NCBI GenBank assembly: GCA_950022295.1
Contig: OX465597.1
Location: 183,022,516-183,086,515 of the forward strand
DNA length: 64,000 nt
Source of the DNA: Bromus sterilis
Taxonomy: Eukaryota > Streptophyta > Magnoliopsida > Poales > Poaceae
Direction of reading: 5' to 3'
How positions within the stretch are numbered: position 1 is the first letter of the stretch; every line of letters starts with the position of its first letter. Position numbers and translations under genes: made by a program. Below are positions 1 through 8,249 of this stretch, one piece after another. A model generated the notes under the pieces. That model saw nothing but the letters and a program-made list of their open reading frames with translations. It did no database searches and had not been told where the DNA came from.

Positions 1-664
1 TTCTCGTACAACAATAGCTATCAAGCTAGTCTGCAGATTGCACCCTTTGAAGTTCTTTATGAACGTAAGTGTCGAACCCCTCTGATTGGTCAAAAACTGG
101 GGAACGAACCCTCATTGGTCCGGACATTATACAGCATGCCGAAGATCAGATTCGCGTTATTCGTGAACATTTGAAGGCTGCTCAGTCCCGCCAGAAGAGC
201 AACTATGACCGCAAGCACAAAGAAATGATCTATCAACCCGGCGAACAAGCTTACCTCCGCTTCACTCCCATGAGGGGCACTCATCATTTCGGGATCAAAG
301 GCAAGTTAGCTCCTCGCTACATTGGCCGTTCTGTATCCTTTCCAGGAGTGGACCAGTGCCATACCGTTTGGAATTGCCGTCAAACCTCACTCGAGTTCAT
401 GATGTATTCCACGTGTCGCAACTCCGTCGCTGCTTCAAGGACCCTATTCGTGAAGTGGAACATGATCTGATTGAATTGCAATAGGACTTGACTTCTCAAG
501 AACATCCGAGTCGCATTCTTGATCAGTCTAAACGTCAAACCCTTAACAAGAAAACTAAGTTCCTCAAAGTTCAGTGGTTGAATCATTCTGAAGACGAAGC
601 CACTTGGGAACGCGAAGATCGTCTTCGTGAAGAATACCCCGATCTTTTCCCCTCTATCGCTTAA
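1..664 (+). pseudogene. Element 1: broken pol 3' end (integrase C-terminus + chromodomain), Ty3/gypsy chromovirus
   Basis: This is the tail of a chromovirus polyprotein that inserted the element cDNA into the genome. It reads YNNSYQASLQ at the start, then the post-catalytic integrase region (GPDIIQHAEDQ, AAQSRQKSNYDRKHKE, RGTHHFGIKGKLAPRYIG), and ends with a chromodomain-like stretch (VQWLNHSEDEATWERED, about 570-620) and a TAA at 662-664. The frame shifts near positions 85-95 and again near 325-335. A TAG at 482-484 also breaks it, so this copy is dead. The gag, protease, RT, RNase H and integrase core lie left of the window. The same domain order is seen in element 2, so the Tekay/Del-type chromovirus assignment is well supported; the family name is not known. 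Confidence 0.85.
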
Positions 665-680
665 GATTCTTGGGACGAGA

Positions 681-700
681 ATTCTTGTAGTGGGGGGGAT
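681..700 (+). other. Element 1 polypurine tract region
   Basis: A G-rich run (GTAGTGGGGGGGATTGG, about 687-703) lies between the pol stop codon and the LTR start, where the plus-strand primer (polypurine tract) of an LTR element is expected. The conserved GGGACGAGA just upstream also occurs before the 3' LTRs of elements 2, 5 and, on the minus strand, 8. Confidence 0.6.
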
Positions 701-1107
701 TGGTAACACCCTCAGTGTCAGACAATAGTAAAACTTTTGTTAATGATAAATCTCTGTGATTAGCAAGTCACTAATCACCTTTGATCATGCCCTTGTCTTT
801 TGCAACCAAATTGAATTGCCAACAAGTTAAGTTGAAATAAAACATTGTCCAAAAATTGTGAAACCACTTTGTAAAATCCCTAAAAACCAGTGGACCATGA
901 TAAACCTGCAATGAGATTTTATTGCAATATCTATTTATTGCCAACAAATCATACAAGTGCTAAAAAAGCACCATTTGCCAATTGATTATTAAAAAGAATT
1001 ATTAAAAGATTTTATAAAAAGCTCAAACTTTTTGTGGCACTGTCTTGATGTGCAGTACTAATTATGGAACTAGTTTCATGTTTTGTAAAACTGCAAAACT
1101 AACTAAA
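701..1107 (+). repeat. Element 1 3' LTR, piece 1 of 4
   Basis: The LTR starts with TGGTAACACC directly after the polypurine tract. It is A/T rich and has no coding sequence. It is interrupted after 1107 by element 2; the five bases CTAAA at 1103-1107 recur at 16268-16272, directly after element 2. The LTR continues at 16273. Confidence 0.75.
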
Positions 1108-1842
1108 TGTAACAGCCCATGTGCAATAAATATAAAACACCATGAGATTGTACTTTGTCTGTTGATTTGTAACTTGGCATGATGCTAAACATTATCATTT
1201 CATGTGGTGATTTAAATTTGCATTGGGAGTGGGGCCCATTTGGTTTGTTTGTTTTTGCATCCAAAATGGTTCAAGAAGGGTGTTTGAGGAATTTTCATTG
1301 TTGCATGCATGCTCTCCCTGACCCCAAACTTGGCCTAGCCATTTCAATTGCTATGGCAAGGGTTTTTAAAACCTCAATTCATTTTTTCCATCATCAAAAA
1401 TATGGGCTCTAGTTCAACGTGGTTTTGAATTCAAAAATGAGCTCACACTTTTGTTGTTGCCAAAAATGGCCAAACCATTTTTGGAAATTGAGGAATATTA
1501 CCAGGATCATTTTGCATATTTTTATGCATTTTTAGTCCTCGTAATTAATTCTGGAAAACTCTTATTCCTTTCTGTTTATTTTAAATGGAAAAGAATCTGA
1601 GGTAGACATTTTCTCTTCTCCCCCGGCTCCCTGTTGCAGGCCCAGCCCGTCTGGCCTTTCCTGGCATCCTGGACTGAAGCCCAGCCGCGAAGGGGTACGC
1701 AAGGGCCTCTCACCATCGTTGGATAGATCCAACGGCTGGGACACTCTCCCTTTCCACCGTGGCCGGAGGGGACCTCGGCGAGCCCTCTCACAGCCGGCGG
1801 CCACGGGGGCGCCTCGACGTTGACGTGGACGGGAGGAGCCCC

Positions 1843-1849
1843 TATTTAA
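1843..1849 (+). promoter_or_regulatory. Putative TATA box of the element 2 LTR
   Basis: TATTTAA lies between a GC-rich stretch and the leader-like GAGGAACCCTAGC about 25 bp downstream. The same arrangement is at 12409-12415 in the 3' LTR, and the solo LTR has a related one on the minus strand. It is the best candidate for the Pol II promoter that makes the genomic RNA. Transcription start not measured. Confidence 0.55.
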
Positions 1850-1869
1850 CTGGCGTCTCCGTGAGGAAC

Positions 1870-2177
1870 CCTAGCTTCGCTCCCCCTTTCCAGATCTCGT
1901 CGCGGCGCTCGCCTCGCCGCGTGCCTTCCCCTGTTCCGCTCCGCCGAGAAGCTCCGGTGAGCAATTCCGGCAAGCACCGTGCCTTCCCTTGACCGTGCGC
2001 TCACGTGAAGCTTTGCGTGGCCTCACATGTTCCCTTTTCTCCGTGCAGGTCCTTGCAGGAGGGCTGCAGTGACCCCACAACGACGAGCTCCGCCGCGGAG
2101 GATCCTTCGTCCCCGACGACGGCGTCTTCGTCTCCTTCCCTTACGGCAAGGTTGGGACACTCAACGTGACCCACTAG
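1870..2177 (+). other. Putative LTR leader exons with consensus splice sites (5' LTR)
   Basis: Downstream of the TATA-like box, an exon-like segment ends at 1956 with CCG|GTGAGC. A 92-bp intron-like gap ends in GTGCAG at 2048, and a 129-bp segment (2049-2177) ends in CACTAG|GTGAGC. The 129-bp segment is open in the frame that would enter and leave in phase 1, and would encode an Arg-rich peptide. Exactly the same lengths occur in the 3' LTR (intron 12523-12614, exon 12615-12743), and the segment is duplicated at 2923-3051. I find no in-frame ATG upstream, so these may be untranslated leader exons. The splice signals are seen; splicing is inferred. Confidence 0.45.
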
Positions 2178-3668
2178 GTGAGCACCTCGACGCCCTCCTC
2201 CCGTAGATGAGCGTAGCCTTCCCGTCCGCGTAGTTGTAGCTTTTCTGCCGTTTGCTTCGCCGCCGGTGTTGAAATCTTGGTCGCCGTGACCCGAGCAGTA
2301 GCAGGGCGTGTCCAGGTCGTGTCTAGAGCGCGTCCAGGTCGCGTCTTTGGCCGTAGCAGCGTGTGTGCGCAAGGCGAAGGAGTTGCGCGTGTCTGAACTA
2401 AGCGGGTGCTGCGTGTTTCGTCAGAACCGCCGTAGTTTCAGGCGAGCCTGGCCTCCCCTCCGGTGAGGTTCAGGTCGGAGCTAGAGCACCCACGTGTTCG
2501 TGGTGCTGCCCTCTTCCATTTGCTGCCAGTGCCGTGGCCGGAGACGGGGTGTGTGCGACGCCCGCGTCCTCAAAAATGGTCGCGCCGCCGTGCGTCTGAA
2601 GGTGCAGAGGAGGGTTCGTCGCCGTGCTGTTCCAGGCAGGTTTCCGGCGAGGAGAGATGTGGAGCTTGGCCTTGGAGTGGTCCCATGCGTAGCAGGTGGT
2701 GCCCTCTCGTGTTTGGATGTGACGGTGTGGCTGGAGATGATCGGAGCGCGAGGGGAGCCTCGCCGGAGTTCGAGAGCGCGTTGAGCCTCGCCGCGTGCCT
2801 TCCCCTGTTCCGCTCCGCCGAGAAGCTCCGGTGAGCAATTCCGGCAAGCACCGTGCCTTCCCTTGACCGTGCGCTCGCGTGAAGCTTTGCGAGGCCTCAC
2901 ATGTTCCCTTTTCGCCGTGCAGGTCCTCGCAGGAGGGCTGCAGTGACCCCGCAACGACGAGCTCCACTGCGGAGGATCCTTCGTCCCCGACGACGGCGTC
3001 TTCGTCTCCTTCCCTTACGGCAAGGTTGGGACACTCAACGTGACCCACTAGGTGAGCACCTCGACGCCCTCCTCCCGTAGTTGAGCGTAGCCTTCCCGTC
3101 CGCGTAGTTGTATCTTATCTGCCGTGTGCTTCGCGGCCGGTGTTGAAATCGTGGTCGCCGTGACCCGAGCAGTAGCAGGGCGTGTCTAGGTCGTGTCCAG
3201 AGCGCGTCTAGGTCGCGTCTTTGGCCGTAGCAGCGTGTGTGCGCAAGGCGAAGGAGTTGCGCGTGTCTGAACTGAGCGGGTGCTGCGTGTTTCGTCAGAA
3301 CCGCCGTAGTTTCAGGCGAGCCTGGCCTCCCCTCCGGTGAGGTTCAGGTCGGAGCTAGGGCACCCACGTGTTCGTGGTGCTGCCCTCTTCCATTTGCTGC
3401 CGGTGCCGTGGCCGGAGACGGTGTGTGTGCGACGCCCGCGTCCTCTGAAGATGGCCGCGCCGCCGTGCGTCTGAAGGTGCAGAGGAGGGTTCGTCGCCGT
3501 GCTGTTCCCGGCAGGTTTCCGGCGAGGAGAGATGTGGAGCCTGGCCCTGGAGTGGTCCCGTGCGTAGCAGGTGGTGCCCTCTCGCGTTTGGATGTGACGG
3601 TGTGGCTGGAGATGATCGGAGCGCGAGGGGAGCCTCGCCGAAGTTCGAGAGCGCGTCGAGTTTCAGAA
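1921..3668 (+). repeat. 874-bp tandem duplication inside the 5' LTR
   Basis: Unit 1 is 1921-2794 and unit 2 is 2795-3668; both start GTGCCTTCCCCTGTTCC. The 3' LTR has one copy, starting at 12487. By eye, unit 2 is nearly identical to the 3' LTR through most of its length, while unit 1 differs at many scattered positions (for example the segment around 2200-2300 and around 2525-2585). The duplicated block includes the exon-like 129-bp segment with its splice sites. Confidence 0.9.
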
Positions 3669-3794
3669 AGGCCCTGTTTTTCTTCAGAGATGAACAGTAA
3701 GGGGAGGAATACTTCCCCTTGCTCCGTTGCTGTTTCTGTTATGAAAACGAACGGCAGTGCAGTGGCAAGGGGGTGCAGTGGAGTTGAGCACGGC

Positions 3795-3811
3795 CTGGGT
3801 TCGAACCCCAG
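3795..3811 (+). other. tRNA-like T-arm / Pol III B-box motif in the LTR
   Basis: A perfect 5-bp stem with a 7-base loop, CTGGG-TTCGAAC-CCCAG, contains the B-box consensus GGTTCGAACC. The same element is at 13487-13503 in the 3' LTR. A related but better-formed tRNA-like module sits at a corresponding place in the solo LTR (27681-27741, minus). No convincing A box is seen here at the right distance, so this is a fragment or fossil of a tRNA-derived sequence and not a tRNA gene. Confidence 0.5.
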
Positions 3812-4018
3812 CTGGCGCGAGGCCCCCCATTTTTGTTTCCTTTTTTTTAAGAGGCTGACGACCGGGCCCCTCGCGTCAGTGGGGTATGGCCCGAGGGGCA
3901 GATGGGCTGAGCCCACTGTTTACTTCTGGAGCTGGGCCCTTTCGCCCGAAACCAGCCCATGTGGTCTGATTTTTTTTCTTTTCTTTCTTTTCCTTTTCTT
4001 TTGTTTTCTTTTATGTTT

Positions 4019-4062
4019 TAATTCAAATTTGAATTTGAATTCAAATTCAAATCTGATTTGAA
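4019..4062 (+). repeat. AATTTG/CAAATT low-complexity palindrome in the LTR
   Basis: Alternating ATTCAAATTTGAATTTGAAT-type words form an imperfect palindrome able to fold into a hairpin. It is preserved in the 3' LTR (about 13713-13755) and in shorter form in the solo LTR (about 27447-27475). Confidence 0.7.
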
Positions 4063-4837
4063 CTCCAACTTCATCGAGGGGCATATTATATATGCTTTTG
4101 GGGAAGCTTGAGCTACTGAACAGCATGGCGAGGTCTATTTTGCCCTTTGCCCCCTCTAATAATTGAGGTGTGGTAATTTTGCAATATAACCCCTCCTTTT
4201 TCTTTTGTTTGAATCAAGTTTTATCCAAAATCAAAATTGGCCATGCCATATATGGTTTTGGGGTAGTTTTCTGCAAGGATTGCAATGGTGATGTCCTCAT
4301 GAAGTTTTGTGCAACTCATGTGGACAAGGTGTGACCACCTCAACCAGGATCAATCTATCCTTCCCTGAATGAATCATTTCATCTTCAGTGCATTTAGAAA
4401 TGATGATCATCAGTCCTTTCCAAGTTTTGTTTCATGTCATCTCCAAATCATCTTTCTTCAAGTCAGCCCCTAACATGTTGTCTTATGCAATGTGGCTGGT
4501 TTCCAACTATTGTTGCACCTTCCTTGTGTCAAATTCACCGACACTACTCCGTCTCCGGAATCGATGCTTACCTTTCACGTTGTTTTATTTATGTTGTATG
4601 CTTTCTTGATCATGCCATGTTGCCATGTTACTTACACCAAAAAAATAAGGCTAGGACCAAAGCCATTTTCATGTAAATAAATTGCATATGAAGTTGTTGA
4701 CGTGTCGTCACCACCTTCATTTAAATTGACTAGATAGGGTCACAGAATGTCAAATTAAACTTGCTCATACCATCCTTGCCTGTGCATTGTACCGTTACTT
4801 ACTTGTGTGCCTTTTCCTTGACGGTACCTTACGTTAG

Positions 4838-4927
4838 CACCTGAGACCGCCGAGGAGACTTACATGGAGATTTCCGACACCGAGCCCGAGGACCCTGCTG
4901 CGTCTGCTTCGACGACCGATTACCCAG
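4838..4927 (+). other. Putative LTR-borne exon X (90 bp), 5' LTR of element 2
   Basis: Open segment bounded by TACGTTAG| upstream and CCCAG|GCAAGG downstream, a strong match to a plant GC-AG intron donor. In phase 1 it encodes an acidic, Ser/Thr/Pro-containing peptide (ETYMEISDTEPEDPAASA in its middle). The counterparts in the 3' LTR (14533-14622) and the solo LTR (26565-26654, minus) are also exactly 90 bp with no indels. Coding use is inferred. Confidence 0.45.
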
Positions 4928-6135
4928 GCAAGGGGAAGATTCATACCATTACTTGATACCTTTCTGCCTACCTGCTTAGCTGTAGCCTAGAACGTTTGTT
5001 TGATCCTATCCACTTTGAGTATGCCACCTTCAAAACCCAAACAACCATGATCCCCACATCCCAACAAAACTTTGTATTGCTAAGTTACCGCTGCTCAGCC
5101 ATTGCTTAGTATGAGTAGGAAAACTTGCTGCTTACCCTATTGCTATGGTTTGGGATATCATGTTATTTAAAGAAGCTGGTTGATATTTATTATTAATGAT
5201 GTTAATTTATACTTGACGAAAGATGGGAGACCAGGCTGTTCCCGCCAGGTGTTTTGTTCCATTTGAGTCACCTAGGTCCCGAGTTCCGGGTATTGTGTTT
5301 CTTGACGAGCGTGCCTAATCTTGTGTGGGATTCTATGGGCTCCCCTTGTCTTACCTACCTAGCTTCGTACAGTTCTAGTGGTGGCCCGAGCTGATTTACT
5401 ATTTGCAATGTGTGTGTGCTGGTGGTACCCCAGTTGTTTACAAACCACCTTGGGCCAGGAGGACTTGTGCCTTGGTTGGCCCACCTTTGACTAGCGAGGG
5501 ACCGGCCCTCATGTGAGGTCTAACCGGTAACCCAAACCCTGTTGATACGGAAGAGGCCGATCTGAGAGCGTGTCCAGCTTTTGGATTGGATGTCGACTCC
5601 CCGGGGGGCACCCGAAATTGTGTGTTGTTAGTTAGAGGGACTCTGACGTTCCGGAGTTTCAGGAGTTTACTTAGCCAAGTGGAAACCGGGCGTACATGCG
5701 AAGCCTATGACGGGCAGTTGGTACACCCCTGCAGGGTTAAATCTTTTCGAAAAGCCGTGTCCTCGGTTATGGACGACTTGAGACCTACTCCTTGTTCATA
5801 GAATAACATCAATTTGAATCATAATTAAAACTTGCCTACCGTGTGAGTGCCTTGGTTGCTTTTCTTCGTCCAGGGGGACCGAGAGAAGATCCAGGTTGTG
5901 TTATGCTTGACGTAAGTAGGTGGATAGCAGACTTATGACACGATGTCACGTGCTATTCTGGCACCTTACCCCTATTCTAATAGAACGATAGCCACCATAT
6001 ATGCTAGTGCGGCTGCTACCTTTACCTTTACCTTTATCTTGTCTTATCGTAGGAAGTCAGTTATCCTGTAATGATATAATCTCACCCCTGTTTTCCTTTT
6101 GTGCTTTTACTGTTTTGCCTGATCGGCCGCTGCAG

Positions 6136-6221
6136 TGGAGTACTTTATTGACCCGAGCTCTGGACGATACTTCGTGGAGGTGCCCCCGGAGGATGACGAT
6201 GAGATCGACCTCGTTCAGTAG
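6136..6221 (+). other. Putative LTR-borne exon Y (86 bp) with stop codon, 5' LTR of element 2
   Basis: It follows the acceptor GATCGGCCGCTGCAG|. Spliced to exon X in phase 1 it reads V-EYFIDPSSGRYFVEVPPED, then an acidic tail, and stops at TAG 6219-6221. The 3' LTR (15831-15916) and solo LTR (25277-25362, minus) copies have the same length, frame and stop. Most differences are synonymous or conservative (E/D, F/Y, I/L, S/T). The intervening intron-like segment is 1,208 bp here. Confidence 0.45.
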
Positions 6222-6537
6222 ATCCTTCAGTTGGGTTTCGGCGATCTGTGGGTGGATTCTTTATGTGCAGCCCTCTCTAGGGCAATTTGGCTTTTGACCG
6301 TACTCGGTCGTGTTTGTCTTCCGCTTGTCGCATGTTGTACTGTTGGGTCCACGGACTTCTGAGATGATGTCATAATTATCCAGTGGCGATGTATGCCCTG
6401 GACTCTATATATTTTATGTCTTAGTTAAAGTTCTCGTTCTTATACTTGTTGTTGAGAATCCGGCAGCGACACGAGTGCGAGTGTCGTGAGTCGGTGGCTC
6501 TTTATGCGCTACTAACTTGAGCGGGACGCGAAAGCGA

Positions 6538-6551
6538 CTAACTCGAGTTAG
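6538..6551 (+). repeat. 14-bp perfect palindrome near the LTR end
   Basis: CTAACTCGAGTTAG lies 21 bp inside the LTR end. Its left arm is echoed by CTAACTTGAGCG about 25 bp upstream. It is identical in the 3' LTR (16233-16246) and the solo LTR (24947-24960). A protein site or RNA hairpin is possible; function unknown. Confidence 0.75.
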
Positions 6552-6575
6552 CACCGCATCGGGGGCATTACAACT

Positions 6576-6587
6576 TGGTATTAGAGC
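6576..6587 (+). other. Element 2 primer-binding site
   Basis: TGGTATTAGAGC, three bases after the LTR end, matches the usual plant initiator-tRNA-Met site TGGTATCAGAGC with one C-to-T difference. The tRNA would prime minus-strand cDNA here. The leader that follows, 6588-7253, has no supported gene. Confidence 0.8.
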
Positions 6588-7253
6588 AGGACTGACTGTA
6601 GGACCCCTTACTGGCCGAAGTTGAGTCTAGAAACTATTTTGTAGTTACTAAGGAAAAATCGGAGAGTAGGAACTCTTTCTTTTTCTTCTTACCCCACCCT
6701 CCCACTCCTTTTCCGTGAGGAAGTGAAACGTTGTTTTTCCCTGCAACTTATCCCCTTTCAAAACAAATCTAGGTTCTCGTTTACATGAGGCTCCGATTTC
6801 TCTATAATTTTTTGCTAGCGACGAGATGTGTTGGCGTCTTTGAGACCACTGAGCCGCCACTTGGGGTTGACTGCTCTACCTCGCTTACGGCGTACCCCAA
6901 GTGAAATGTCCATACAGGATTGGCGGGCATCCTATGGTAATATGGATGTGGTGTCTTTTCCCCTATGGACGACCGTGATGGCGGGCCGCTCAGGGCAGAT
7001 GTCTCATTGTTCAGGTTTCCAACCGCTCGTATATATTGTTGTGTGCTCGCTAGCAGATTATTATCTTGGATTCGGATGATCTCGGTTTGGGGATTCCAGT
7101 AGCACCTAGGTTTCGACTTTCCGGGTGAACCTTGGTGGAATTTCACCCTTCGGCTTTCTCATACCTCGTGAGGAAGTTTTGTTGACAATATTGTTTATCT
7201 TCTGGTTACATCAATGTTTCGATCATGTTCTCACAAGTGTTCCTGTAAACAGG
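6588..7253 (+). other. Element 2 untranslated leader between primer site and gag
   Basis: No reading frame here is supported. The first roughly 120 bp, including GACTGTAGGA, CTGGCCGAAG and GAGTCTAGA, resemble the leader of element 5 (48791-48905), which may reflect a shared packaging or dimerisation signal. A pyrimidine-rich block lies near 6675-6715. Confidence 0.6.
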
Positions 7254-8249
7254 ATGCCAAGAGCGAACATGCCACTGCCAGAGAACCCTATCCTTGGAGA
7301 GGCTGTGGCCGCAGTTGCTCAGGGCACAGCTGCGATCCTACAGATGCTGCAGAACCAGACTTCCCAGAGGAGTGATCGACCACAGTACACCACACTGCAG
7401 CAGTTCCTCGCGATCAACCCCCCCAGGTTCTCCGAGGCTCGAGACCCGCTGGAGGCGGATGACTAGATCGCAGAGATCAAGAAGCACTTCAATGCAAACA
7501 CCGTCAGACCGGTCGACTACGTCACCTTCGCCTCCTTCCAGCTTCAAGGTGCAGCAGCCAGCTGGTACGACACCTACAAGGCCAACAAGGGCGATGTTGT
7601 CATCACGTGGGTAGACTTCGTCGTAGACTTCAGAGCAGCGCATATTCCGAGTGGCCTGATGGACAGGAAGCTTGAGGAGTTCTTGGCTCTGAGACAGGGT
7701 GACAGGTCAGTTCAGGAGTACAACCTGGCCTTCGTCAGGCTCGCCAGGTATGCTCCAGAGGAGGTCAGCACAGAGGCTAAGAAGATTGCGAGGTTCCGTG
7801 GAGGTCTCAGCACAGAGATCAAGTACGCGCTCACTCAGTGCAGTCCCACACTGTTCTCACAGTTCGTGGATCAGGCTATCCGCCAGGAGTCAGCCAGAGC
7901 AGAGAGGGATGCAGACAGGAAGCACCAGCGAGAGCACAGTTCCGCAGTGATGATCCACAAGAAGGCAAAGACTTGGGTTGCAGAGGCACCACCGCAGAGG
8001 CAGCAGTACCAGCAGAGGGGGGCAGTTGTCCGCACTTTTGCCCGCCCTCCCGTCCCAGTTCAGCAGGGGCCTCGCTCTACACCACCACACGCGAGGCCAC
8101 CCAGACCGCAGTAGCAGCCTAAGCCGGGCGTGATTTGCTACAAGTGCAGAGAGCCAGGGCACACGTCTCCCAACTGCACCGATCCGCGCTTTGCTCGGCT
8201 CCCACCGCCTCCACCTCGCTCTACTCCGAGCACCGCGATGGTGAAGGCG
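7254..8249 (+). pseudogene. Element 2 gag (capsid/nucleocapsid), interrupted
   Basis: Gag forms the virus-like particle and binds the element RNA. The likely start is ATG 7254 (MPRANMPLPENP), just after the leader. A capsid-type region follows with FQLQGAAASWYDTYK and LDRKLEEF-like words around 7530-7700. A single CX2CX4HX4C zinc knuckle, CYKCREPGHTSPNC, starts near 8136. Two amber codons interrupt the frame: TAG 7464-7466, where a Trp is expected (CTAG in place of CTGG), and TAG 8112-8114 in a CAG repeat. The frame is otherwise continuous into protease and RT, as in chromoviruses with a fused gag-pol. Confidence 0.85.

Larger units (their letters stand above)
1108..6572 (+). repeat. Element 2 5' LTR (5,465 bp)
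   Basis: The left copy of the long terminal repeat runs from TGTAACAGCCC to GGGGGCATTACA. In order it holds an A/T-rich U3 part (1108-1600), a GC-rich part with a TATA-like box and exon-like segments (1620-3670), a tRNA-like T-arm (3795-3811), an AATTTG palindrome (about 4019-4062) and two small exon-like segments (4838-4927, 6136-6221). It matches the 3' LTR closely over its whole length apart from the extra 874-bp unit. Confidence 0.95.

Noticed and set aside
3754..3811. A functional tRNA gene in the element 2 LTR
   Set aside because: The T-arm is perfect, but there is no A box at tRNA distance, and neither the acceptor nor the anticodon stem can be formed.
3408..4061. A 217-codon plus-strand frame in the element 2 5' LTR, repeated at 13100-13756
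   Set aside because: It is conserved only because the LTRs are copies. It crosses the GC-rich repeat, the tRNA-like arm, a T-rich tract and the AATTTG palindrome, and translates to low-complexity sequence without a domain.
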